Shown piece after piece: positions 1 through 6,507 of a stretch of DNA of 11,627 bases. The notes under the pieces were generated by a model. It was not told the origin of the DNA. It worked only from the letters and a program-made list of their open reading frames with translations, and did not search any database. This DNA comes from Anaerolineae bacterium (GTDB lineage Bacteria > Chloroflexota > Anaerolineae > UBA4142): NCBI GenBank assembly GCA_026417715.1, contig JAOACU010000067.1, forward strand, positions 1 to 11,627. The letters run 5' to 3'. The position numbers and the translations under genes are program-made. Numbering within the stretch: position 1 is the stretch's first letter; each line of letters starts with the position of its first letter.

Positions 1-96
1 AGTGTGTACACGGTCAAGGCGCATATGCGTTCGATTTTGAACAAGTTGCAAGTCAGCAGTCGTCAACAAGCCGCGCGGTTGGTAAAATCAGAATAA
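1..96 (+). CDS. LuxR-family HTH transcriptional regulator, C-terminal fragment
   Basis: The window opens inside a gene whose last 31 codons read in frame 1 to a TAA at 94-96. The residues TVKAHMRSILNKLQVSSRQQ match the recognition-helix half of the LuxR/NarL helix-turn-helix (family pattern TVK-H---I--KL-V--R--A), which binds DNA as a dimer. In this family the domain usually sits at the C-terminus of a two-component response regulator or a signal-binding protein, but the N-terminal part lies outside the window, so the type cannot be told. The stop is one base before a perfect terminator hairpin. The gene converges on the lut-glc cluster. A regulatory link to that cluster is possible but nothing in the sequence shows it. 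Confidence 0.85.
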   Translation, partial: SVYTVKAHMRSILNKLQVSSRQQAARLVKSE

Positions 97-97
97 C

Positions 98-132
98 AAA
101 AAAGACGAAGGGATAAACCCTTCGTCTTTTTT
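98..132. terminator. Bidirectional rho-independent terminator
   Basis: There is a perfect 15-bp inverted repeat, arms 98-112 and 118-132 around the loop ATAAA. The left arm starts with six A and the right arm ends with six T, so each strand reads as a GC-containing stem followed by a U run. It lies one base after the LuxR-type gene stop and seven bases after the stop of the glcD-glcE fusion, and can end both convergent transcripts. Confidence 0.93.
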
Positions 133-139
133 GATGCGC

Positions 140-2656
140 CTAAACCACGAACGCACCTGCGTTGAAAATTCCCTCGGGGTCCCATCGCCGCTTGAGTGCG
201 CGCATCCATTCCAGACTCGCAGGCGTGTAACCCCACACATCTGGCGCGCTACCGTTGAGCACAACGGCATAGCCACCCAGTTTGAGTGCAAGCGGACGAA
301 TCGCTTCGATGGGCACACCGCGCGTGTATAGCATTCCATTCGCCCAATCAGCGATGAACGTTGCCGCGTCAGTACTCAACCACTTGACCAGAGTGGACAA
401 GTCTTTGGGCGCAACGCCAGCACGCACGATGAGAGTATCGTCGCTGCATTGTAAGAAACGCGCCCAAATGTGATTAGCAGACGGCGAATCGAGTTGCGCG
501 AGTGGATGAATGCCTGCACTCTGCACCAGCGCGCGCACTTGCGCCAGTTCGGCTTCAACGTCTTCGTGCATTCCCTCAGCGGTGTAAACGAGTGTGTGCC
601 GCGTGTACGAATCGGTGACGGGATAGTGCGAACACAACAACACACCACTTGCCACGAGTGCCGTGCGCGCAAGTTGTGTCCCCAAACGAACACCTTGCTC
701 GATGTCATTGAGGGGTATCAAAAGCGTTGCGCGCGAATGCGGCAGCGGCATCAACTTGAGTGTGGCATCCACGATGAGTCCCAACGTGCCGTACGAACCG
801 ACGAACAACTTGGGTAAATCGTAACCGGCGACGTTCTTGACGACAGGACGCCCCGCCCAAATGTGCCGACCATCGGGCAAGACAACGTGTGTAGCAAGCA
901 AGAGATCGCGCACACCACCGTAACGCATTCGTAGCGGCGCGTTCAAGTTCGTGGCGATGATGCTCCCGATGGTCGTCTCTTCCGATGGAGCGACTAGCGG
1001 CACCCACATTCGTTCGCGCGCGAGTTCCGCTTGTAATTCACCCAGCGGTGTTCCCGCTCTGACTGTCACATACAAATCATCGAGCGAGTATGTCACAATG
1101 CCACGCAAGTTTTTGGTCGAAAGGATCATTGCGTCGTCGCGCGCGGCACCGTTACTCGTGATGCGAATGCGCTGACCTTGTGCACGCCACGCGCGAATCG
1201 CGCGCGCGGCTTGTTCGGCATCGTTTGGCGCGAACGGTAAAGTCGGCGCAGCATCGGGCGAGGGTGGCGTGGGAGGTGTGGGCATCGTCGTTGGAAAGAT
1301 TTTGCCGGGATTCAAGAGATTGTGCGGATCGAACAAGTCTTTGATTTCGCGCATCACGGCGAGTTCCTCAGCGGTGTACATCAGCGGCATAAACTCGCGC
1401 TTTTCACTGCCAACGCCGTGTTCGCCAGTGATGCTTCCACCCATCGCCACACACAATTCCATAATCTTGTGTCCTGTGGCGTGGATGCGTTGCATCAACT
1501 TGGGGTCTTGCGGATCGGGAATCAAGATGAACGGATGCAAGTTGCCATCGCCGGCGTGAAAGACGTATCCCACGCGCAAATCATTTTCGTCACACAAACG
1601 ATTGACCTCGGCAAGTGTGGCAGCGAGTTTACTGCGCGGCACGGTGCCATCGAGCAAATAGTATGCGGGTGCCAGACGCGCGACCGCACCTGCCGCGCTT
1701 TTGCGTCCGTACCAAATCAAATCGCGCTCTTCAGCCGTTTGCGCGATGCGCAAATCGTGCGCGTGGTGTTCGCGCAAAATCACCGCCACTTGTTCGATTT
1801 GCGGCGTGACACTTTCGGGATAGCCATCTACTTCGATGATGAGCGCGGCGCCCGCGTCCACCGGCAACCCCGCGTGCACATAGTCCTCGATGATGCGCAT
1901 CATCTTTTGGTCCATCATTTCCATCGTGGCAGGCACATAGCCGCGCGCAATCACAGCAGACACGGCACGCCCGGCTTGTTCCACCGAATCGAACGATGCC
2001 ATCAACGTCTTGACGGCGGGCGGATAACGCAACAATCGCACTGTGACTCGCGTGACCAAGCCGAGTGTGCCTTCGCTCCCCGTGATCAAGCCGATGAAAT
2101 CGTATTCGGGATAATCCAATGCCGCGCCACCCAGCGTGAGCGTCTGACCATTGGCAAGCACAATTTGCATCCCCGTTAAATAGTTGGTCATCACGCCATA
2201 CTTGAAGCAATGCGGACCACCGGCGTTTTCCGCAATGTTGCCACCAATCGTTGCGGTACGTCCACTAGCAGGATCAGGAGGAAAATATAAACCTTTGCTC
2301 TTGACAAACTCATCGAGCACGAGATTGACCACGCCGGGTTCTACCACCGCGCGTCGTCCATTGTCGTCAAAATCGAGAATGCGATTCATCCGCGAAAATT
2401 CGAGGATGAGTCCACCCGATATGGCGACTGCACCACCCGACAAACCGGTACCCGCGCCGCGCGCGATGAGCGGGATGCGATTGGCGTTTGCCCATTCCAC
2501 CGCTTTGACCACATCGTCGGTGTTTTGCACCAAGAGTACGCCATCGGGCATACCTTGTTCCAAACTTGCGTCGCGGTCATACGTCAAACATTCAACGGGG
2601 TGCGTAATCACTTGTTGCGGATTGAACAGTTGGACAAGTGTTTGTATCTTGCTCAT
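140..2656 (-). CDS. glcD: GlcD-GlcE fusion: FAD-binding 2-hydroxyacid (glycolate/D-lactate) oxidase
   Basis: This 838-residue protein joins two FAD-oxidase subunits that are separate in the E. coli glycolate oxidase. Residues 1-455 are GlcD-like, with the PCMH-type FAD loop RGAGTGLSGG (66-75), the histidine motif HAGDGNLHP (367-375), TGEHGVG (410-416) and the closing FDPHNLLNPGK. A Pro/Thr-rich linker follows at about 456-476. Residues 477-838 are GlcE-like, with VKNVAGYDLPKLFVGSYGTLG near 606-626 and a closing DPEGIFNAG. In the second half the usual glycine-rich FAD loop is degenerate (SNGAARDD, 501-508). The predicted reaction is oxidation of glycolate or D-lactate to the 2-oxo acid, with electrons passed to the GlcF partner encoded just upstream. 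An ATG at 2668 is in frame, but GGAG at 2663-2666 is correctly spaced for the ATG at 2656, which I chose. Substrate cannot be decided from sequence. Confidence 0.92.
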   Translation of the reverse strand: MSKIQTLVQLFNPQQVITHPVECLTYDRDASLEQGMPDGVLLVQNTDDVVKAVEWANANRIPLIARGAGTGLSGGAVAISGGLILEFSRMNRILDFDDNGRRAVVEPGVVNLVLDEFVKSKGLYFPPDPASGRTATIGGNIAENAGGPHCFKYGVMTNYLTGMQIVLANGQTLTLGGAALDYPEYDFIGLITGSEGTLGLVTRVTVRLLRYPPAVKTLMASFDSVEQAGRAVSAVIARGYVPATMEMMDQKMMRIIEDYVHAGLPVDAGAALIIEVDGYPESVTPQIEQVAVILREHHAHDLRIAQTAEERDLIWYGRKSAAGAVARLAPAYYLLDGTVPRSKLAATLAEVNRLCDENDLRVGYVFHAGDGNLHPFILIPDPQDPKLMQRIHATGHKIMELCVAMGGSITGEHGVGSEKREFMPLMYTAEELAVMREIKDLFDPHNLLNPGKIFPTTMPTPPTPPSPDAAPTLPFAPNDAEQAARAIRAWRAQGQRIRITSNGAARDDAMILSTKNLRGIVTYSLDDLYVTVRAGTPLGELQAELARERMWVPLVAPSEETTIGSIIATNLNAPLRMRYGGVRDLLLATHVVLPDGRHIWAGRPVVKNVAGYDLPKLFVGSYGTLGLIVDATLKLMPLPHSRATLLIPLNDIEQGVRLGTQLARTALVASGVLLCSHYPVTDSYTRHTLVYTAEGMHEDVEAELAQVRALVQSAGIHPLAQLDSPSANHIWARFLQCSDDTLIVRAGVAPKDLSTLVKWLSTDAATFIADWANGMLYTRGVPIEAIRPLALKLGGYAVVLNGSAPDVWGYTPASLEWMRALKRRWDPEGIFNAGAFVV

Positions 2657-2660
2657 CGGA

Positions 2661-2666
2661 ATCTCC
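2661..2666 (-). promoter_or_regulatory. Ribosome binding site of the glcD-glcE fusion
   Basis: On the - strand this reads GGAGAT, with six bases between GGAG and the ATG at 2656. It overlaps the alternative in-frame ATG at 2668, which itself has no Shine-Dalgarno sequence, and so decides the start. Confidence 0.7.
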
Positions 2667-2686
2667 ATCGGTTTCGGGTTTCAGGT

Positions 2687-2798
2687 TCAGCGATCAGCAG
2701 TCAGCGGTCAGCGGTCAGAGATCAGGGGTCAGGGGTCAGGGGTCAGGGGTCACGCCTCACGCAATACGCAATACGTGATACGTGATACGTGACACGCC
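2687..2798. repeat. Compound heptanucleotide tandem array in the glcF/glcDE spacer
   Basis: An exact 7-base period runs for about 16 units. TCAG or TCAC recurs at 2687, 2694, 2701, 2708, 2715, 2722, 2729, 2736, 2743, 2750 and 2757. The array then changes, in the same phase, to ACGCAAT/ACGTGAT units starting at 2759, 2766, 2773, 2780, 2787 and 2794. Two motif types therefore share one register and are joined by hybrid units near 2750-2763. Similar heptamers occur between lutA and lutB. Heptanucleotide short tandem repeats are known from cyanobacterial genomes; a link to those is only an analogy. Confidence 0.9.
2725..2749 (+). other. Potential G-quadruplex motif
   Basis: Four runs of GGGG are separated by three TCA loops on the + strand, inside the heptamer array. 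This is the ideal pattern for a four-tetrad quadruplex with 3-base loops. The + strand is the template of the lut-glc operon, so the G-rich strand would not be in the mRNA. Formation in the cell is inference. Confidence 0.65.
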
Positions 2799-2801
2799 CC
2801 A

Positions 2802-2897
2802 CGCTCCCTCGCTCTCTCGCCCCTTCGCTCTCTCGCTCTCACGCTCTCTCGCCCCCGCGCTCTCACGCTCTCTCGCTCCCGCGCTCCATCGCTCGAT
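2802..2897. repeat. Octanucleotide tandem array overlapping the glcF 3' end
   Basis: Twelve consecutive 8-base units follow the pattern CGCTCTCT with variants such as CGCTCCCT, CGCCCCTT, CGCTCTCA and CGCTCCAT. The array starts three bases after the heptamer array ends. Units from 2863 to 2897 are inside the glcF reading frame and encode its last residues and stop codon. Confidence 0.9.
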
Positions 2898-4185
2898 ACG
2901 ACATATCCAACACTTGAACCACGTGATACACCGGCAAATTCAACTTGGCTTTGCGCGAACCAGCGATCAATTGCATATGGCAACCGGTGTTGCTGACGAT
3001 GATCCACTCGGCGCCTGTGCTGGCAATGTCTTGCATCTTGGCATCGAGAATCGCATCGGCGGTCTCGGCTTGGACGATGTTGTACACGCCAGCACTACCA
3101 CAGCAACGATCGGGTAGTTTCAATTCGATGAGTTGAATGCCGGGAATGCTCTTGAGCAAGTCACGCGGTTGTTTGACGACTTTTTGCACGTGCCGCAGAT
3201 GACACGAATCGGCATACGTGACGCGCGCGTTCACGCGACCCTGAGGCGGAACGTGGAGGCGCGTTGCGAGAAATTCAGAAATGTCCTTAACCTTCGCCGC
3301 GAATCGTTTGGCTTTTTCATAGTACACAGGATCGTCGTGGAACAGGTGCACGATTTCGTCTTTGAGGGTCGCGCCGCAACCGCCAGCGTTGGAGATGATC
3401 GCATCATAATCGCGCGCGAGGAACGCATCAATGTTACGACGCGCCAGTTCGCGCGCAAGCGCGTGTTCGCCTTGATGAATGTGCGCCGCGCCACAACACG
3501 TTTGCCCAGCGGGAAAGTGCACCTCATAGCCATTGCGTTGCAACACGCGAATCGTCGCCTCGTTCACTTGGGCAAGGAACGCTTCTTGAATGCAACCGAT
3601 GAAGAACGCGACCTCGCCGCGTTTTTCGCCGATGGCTGGCGCGGGCGCGCGATAATCGCGATACTTGGGTTCGATGGGTGGCAGAATCTCTTCCATTGCG
3701 CGCAACGGACGCGGCAACACGTACGGTGCCAGCGCGCGTACGATTTTTTGAACGCCGGTGATTTCGTACAACCACATCACGCGCGCCATCAGTTTGAGCA
3801 AACCGAGATTGGGCATCAATTGATGCATACCCAACCAGCGGATAAAGCGTTCCACCGCTCCCACGCGCCGATTCATCGCAATCGCGGCTTGGGCACCGTC
3901 AACGAGGATGCCGTACTTGACTCCCGATGGGCACGCGGTTTCGCACGCGCGGCACGCCAAACACAAACTCAAGTGTTTGGTGAACGAGTTGGTAAATTCT
4001 TCCAGCCCAATCCGTCCTTCAGCGGCAGCGCGCATCAGAACGATACGCCCGCGCGGCGAATCCATCTCCGTACCAAACACCGCGTAGGTAGGACACGCTT
4101 GCAAACACAAACCGCAGTGAATACATTGAATCAATTTGGCTTTATAGTCAGGGGATTGAAGAATCTCGATACCTTTGATCGTCAT
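2863..4185 (-). CDS. glcF: GlcF-like glycolate/D-lactate oxidase iron-sulfur subunit
   Basis: This 440-residue protein carries two ferredoxin-type 4Fe-4S motifs (C21-x2-C24-x2-C27-x3-C31-P and C75-x2-C78-x2-C81-x3-C85-P). These are followed by two cysteine-rich CCG domains (CCGAAH at 230-235, CCGSAGVY at 361-368) with further conserved Cys at 198, 270, 328 and 402. This is the full GlcF layout. It should accept electrons from the FAD subunits encoded by the next gene and pass them to the membrane quinone pool. The frame stays open upstream to 4275, but that stretch is the repeat at 4211-4270. I chose the ATG at 4185 because GAGG (4192-4195) stands six bases upstream and homologues begin just before the first cluster. 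The last codons, giving MERGSERA, come from the octamer array, so the C-terminal tail is probably not ancestral. Confidence 0.92.
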   Translation of the reverse strand: MTIKGIEILQSPDYKAKLIQCIHCGLCLQACPTYAVFGTEMDSPRGRIVLMRAAAEGRIGLEEFTNSFTKHLSLCLACRACETACPSGVKYGILVDGAQAAIAMNRRVGAVERFIRWLGMHQLMPNLGLLKLMARVMWLYEITGVQKIVRALAPYVLPRPLRAMEEILPPIEPKYRDYRAPAPAIGEKRGEVAFFIGCIQEAFLAQVNEATIRVLQRNGYEVHFPAGQTCCGAAHIHQGEHALARELARRNIDAFLARDYDAIISNAGGCGATLKDEIVHLFHDDPVYYEKAKRFAAKVKDISEFLATRLHVPPQGRVNARVTYADSCHLRHVQKVVKQPRDLLKSIPGIQLIELKLPDRCCGSAGVYNIVQAETADAILDAKMQDIASTGAEWIIVSNTGCHMQLIAGSRKAKLNLPVYHVVQVLDMSYRAMERGSERA

Positions 4186-4191
4186 CCCAAA

Positions 4192-4195
4192 CCTC
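4192..4195 (-). promoter_or_regulatory. Ribosome binding site of glcF
   Basis: On the - strand this reads GAGG (within TTGAGG), six bases before the ATG at 4185. It supports that start over the longer frame that would read through the 4211-4270 repeat. Confidence 0.65.
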
Positions 4196-4210
4196 AAGAA
4201 TTTTTTTCGT

Positions 4211-4270
4211 CCACGAAAGTCACGAAGGACACGAAGAGAAAAAATTTGTGTTTCTTGGTGACCTTCGTGG
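4211..4270. repeat. Nonamer repeats in an imperfect inverted repeat, lutC/glcF spacer
   Basis: Three 9-base units lie in tandem (CACGAAAGT, CACGAAGGA, CACGAAGAG, from 4212). An A-rich centre then leads into an imperfect inverted copy ending in ACCTTCGTGG at 4261-4270. The arms, about 4211-4236 and 4245-4270, could form a long interrupted hairpin. The element fills the gap between the lutC stop (4278) and the glcF start. I have the impression that CACGAAGGA-type repeats are common between genes in several phyla, but I could not search for this. Confidence 0.75.
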
Positions 4271-4277
4271 ATCAAAT

Positions 4278-4919
4278 CTATTCAACCGCCCACACGTACA
4301 ATGCTTGCGGACCGTGCACTCCAATCGTGACCGTCAGTTCAATGTCTGCCGTGCGACTGGGACCAGTGACAAACACCCAATAGCCCTCACCGCGCGCCTG
4401 CGCAAATGCCACACTCGTATCGGCGCACAAAGCCGTAGGTAACATCAGCGCAAGATGCACGCGCGGCAAAAGAGACACCGCGCGCGGTTTTTCTGGCGAT
4501 GAACGCAACATCAGCGTTCCCGTTTCGGGGAACGCAAAATCAACACCCGTCACTCCCAAATCACATTCGGCTAGTTCGTACTTGTCGGCGTGTGGCGAAA
4601 CGAGTTGCACACCCAATCGCGCCAGACGCGCTTCGACTTGCCACGTAGCAAGGTCAGACGTTTGCCAACACGTGGCGCGACGAATTTGTTGCGCCTGCAC
4701 AAGGTCGCGCAAGGCATCGTCCAATTCACCGATGCTCAGACGCCGCGTGATACCACCCAGTTTGGTAATCTCGCCAAACAACATTTCCATCTCGACGCGC
4801 GGATCACCAAGAACGCGCGGCGCCACCCGCGCGGTAGCAGGGAGAGACGCCGGGGATGTTTCGGTGGGACGTTGCAACGCTTGACGAATGTCGGCAAGGA
4901 TATGTTCACGCGCGTTCAT
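4278..4919 (-). CDS. lutC: LutC, LUD-domain lactate utilization protein
   Basis: This 213-residue protein is a single LUD domain of normal LutC length. Typical stretches are visible: GVTGVDFAFPETGTL near 122-136, SLLPRVHLAL near 148-157, and the closing GPSRTADIELTVTIGVHGPQ near 187-206. LutC acts with LutA and LutB (LldE/LldF/LldG in other naming) to oxidise L-lactate to pyruvate in the cytoplasm or at the membrane face. Its own catalytic role is not well settled in the family. The ATG overlaps the lutB stop as ATGA. A strong Shine-Dalgarno GGAGG (4925-4929) lies inside the last lutB codons, so the two genes are very likely translationally coupled. Confidence 0.93.
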   Translation of the reverse strand: MNAREHILADIRQALQRPTETSPASLPATARVAPRVLGDPRVEMEMLFGEITKLGGITRRLSIGELDDALRDLVQAQQIRRATCWQTSDLATWQVEARLARLGVQLVSPHADKYELAECDLGVTGVDFAFPETGTLMLRSSPEKPRAVSLLPRVHLALMLPTALCADTSVAFAQARGEGYWVFVTGPSRTADIELTVTIGVHGPQALYVWAVE

Positions 4920-6448
4920 TTCTTCCTCCGCAACAACGCCAATGCGATTATCGAAACTGCGCCTAGCACGCCGAGAATGATGTTGGCACGACGACGTTGT
5001 TCGCGCGCGCGTCCTTGTGGTGTGCGCTCACGAAACCACGCGCGAAAGTCAGCACCAAACGCGGGCAATGGTCGCACCATCGTCCAACGATTGATCGGCG
5101 GTGGCAAGTGCGGCAACCAACCATCACGTCGAAACGGCGTTTGCAGATAGCGCAAAATCTGCGTACCCCATTCGTACAGCCAAGGCAGGCGAAATGCCAG
5201 CGTTCCCGCTTGCACGCCTGCGCGAATCGCTGGTGACATCACTGCATTTTCGATGCGATCACCTTCGAGCGCGCGATGGCGCAGGTGCAACAAAATTTCG
5301 GGAATGGGAATTTTGACGGGACAGTATTCGGCACACGCGCCGCAGAGTGAAGACGCGAACGGCAAATCCGCCGCTGTGCGCACACCCAAAAGTTGCGTGG
5401 ACAAGATCGCGCCAATCGGACCCGAATAAGCAAAACCGTACGCGTGTCCGCCCACGTGATTGTACACGGGACAAACATTCAAGCAGACACCGCAACGGAT
5501 GCACAACAACGTTTTGCGCGTGTGTGCATCTTGCAAAATGCGCGTGCGTCCGTTATCGAGCAAAATCAGGTGAAACTCTTGCGGACCACCTTCTTGTGCT
5601 GTACGACGCGGTCCCGTGATGAACGACGTGTAGGCGGACATTTTTTGTCCTGTGGCACTGCGCGGTAACAGTTTCAACAGAATGCTGAGAGATTCAAAAT
5701 CGGGCACCACTTTGTCTATGCCAACAACTGCCACGTGGAGCGGCGGCAAGGTGGTACACATTCGTCCGTTGCCTTCGTTCGTGACGATGACGAGCGTGCC
5801 ACTTTCGGCGACGAGAAAATTCGCACCCGAAATGCCCATATCGGCAGATAAGAATGCTTGGCGCAGATGCGTACGCGCAATCGCACACAATTTGAGCGGA
5901 TCGGCAGGTGCATTCACACCAAGTTTCTGCGTGAACAATTCCGCAATCTCTTCTTTGGTCAAATGCACTGCAGGCACGATAATGTGCGAGGGTCCCACGC
6001 CCGCCAGTTGAATGATAAATTCGCCCAAATCCGTTTCCCAGACTTCGATGCCATTCTCTTGCAAGGCGTGGTTCAACCCGATTTCTTCCGTCGCCATACT
6101 TTTGACTTTGACGGCGCGATGCACGCCGCGTGCGCGCGCCAATTCCAAAACGATTTGCCGCGCCTCGGCGGCATCACGCGCCCAGTGCATCACGCCACCG
6201 GCGGCGGTCACTTGCTGTTCCAGTTGCACCAAATACGAATCGAGGTGTTGGAGCGTGTGCAAACGCAATTCGTGCGCGGCTTGTCGCAAGCGCTGCCACT
6301 GTTCATCTCCCAACACATTCACGACCGCTTGACGCGTTCCCAAAAATCTACTTGTGGCTTTACGCACCGAAACAGGGATATGGGGCGGAACGCGTTGCAC
6401 ATTCGCACGAAAATCTATGTGGGTTGGATAAGCACGCATCGTTGTCAT
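4916..6448 (-). CDS. lutB: LutB, L-lactate utilization iron-sulfur protein with a C-terminal membrane segment
   Basis: This is a LutB/LldF protein of 510 residues. A LUD domain covers the N-terminal two thirds, with VKSMATEEIGLN (115-126), ETDLGEFIIQLAG (138-150) and TGPRRTAQEGGPQEFHLILL (278-297). It is followed by a 4Fe-4S motif C316-x2-C319-x2-C322-x3-CP and a second cysteine group C369-x2-C372-x3-CP, both in the usual family form. It is the electron-carrying core of the LutABC lactate oxidase. Residues about 490-506 form one hydrophobic stretch (IILGVLGAVSIIALALL) between RRR and RRKK, which looks like a tail anchor. The frame is open to a GTG at 6478, but those codons are heptamer repeat. 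The ATG at 6448 is used here, and the ATG at 6439, with a weak GAG nine bases upstream, is an equal alternative. Confidence 0.93.
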   Translation of the reverse strand: MTTMRAYPTHIDFRANVQRVPPHIPVSVRKATSRFLGTRQAVVNVLGDEQWQRLRQAAHELRLHTLQHLDSYLVQLEQQVTAAGGVMHWARDAAEARQIVLELARARGVHRAVKVKSMATEEIGLNHALQENGIEVWETDLGEFIIQLAGVGPSHIIVPAVHLTKEEIAELFTQKLGVNAPADPLKLCAIARTHLRQAFLSADMGISGANFLVAESGTLVIVTNEGNGRMCTTLPPLHVAVVGIDKVVPDFESLSILLKLLPRSATGQKMSAYTSFITGPRRTAQEGGPQEFHLILLDNGRTRILQDAHTRKTLLCIRCGVCLNVCPVYNHVGGHAYGFAYSGPIGAILSTQLLGVRTAADLPFASSLCGACAEYCPVKIPIPEILLHLRHRALEGDRIENAVMSPAIRAGVQAGTLAFRLPWLYEWGTQILRYLQTPFRRDGWLPHLPPPINRWTMVRPLPAFGADFRAWFRERTPQGRAREQRRRANIILGVLGAVSIIALALLRRKK

Positions 6449-6451
6449 CTC

Positions 6452-6507
6452 ACGTATCACGCAATACGCAATACGCACTACGTATTACGTATTGCGTATC
6501 ACGTATT
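6452..6507. repeat. Heptanucleotide tandem array in the lutA/lutB spacer
   Basis: Eight 7-base units start at 6452, 6459, 6466, 6473, 6480, 6487, 6494 and 6501, of the forms ACGTATC, ACGCAAT, ACGCACT, ACGTATT and GCGTATC. The array fills the whole gap between lutA and lutB and reaches into lutA, whose TGA stop and last residues (ANT) are encoded by it. The units resemble the second motif of the array at 2759-2798. Confidence 0.88.

Noticed and set aside
98..132. Small RNA or attenuator
   Set aside because: The perfect stem with A and T runs between two convergent stops is fully explained as a bidirectional terminator.
2687..2897. CRISPR array
   Set aside because: The units are 7 or 8 bases long and contiguous, with no unique spacers, and no cas gene is present.
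4186..4275. Thirty-codon N-terminal extension of GlcF
   Set aside because: The extra codons are read from the nonamer repeat, homologues start near the ATG at 4185, and that ATG has a correctly placed GAGG.
3133..4383. Long + strand open frame of 416 codons opposite glcF and lutC
   Set aside because: It lies antisense to well-supported genes, shows no family motif, and arises from the GC-rich codon pattern. Similar antisense frames at 1322-2179, 5858-6676 and 7039-8007 are rejected for the same reason.
6449..6478. N-terminal extension of LutB starting with a GTG at 6478
   Set aside because: All extra codons are heptamer repeat and no ribosome site precedes the GTG.
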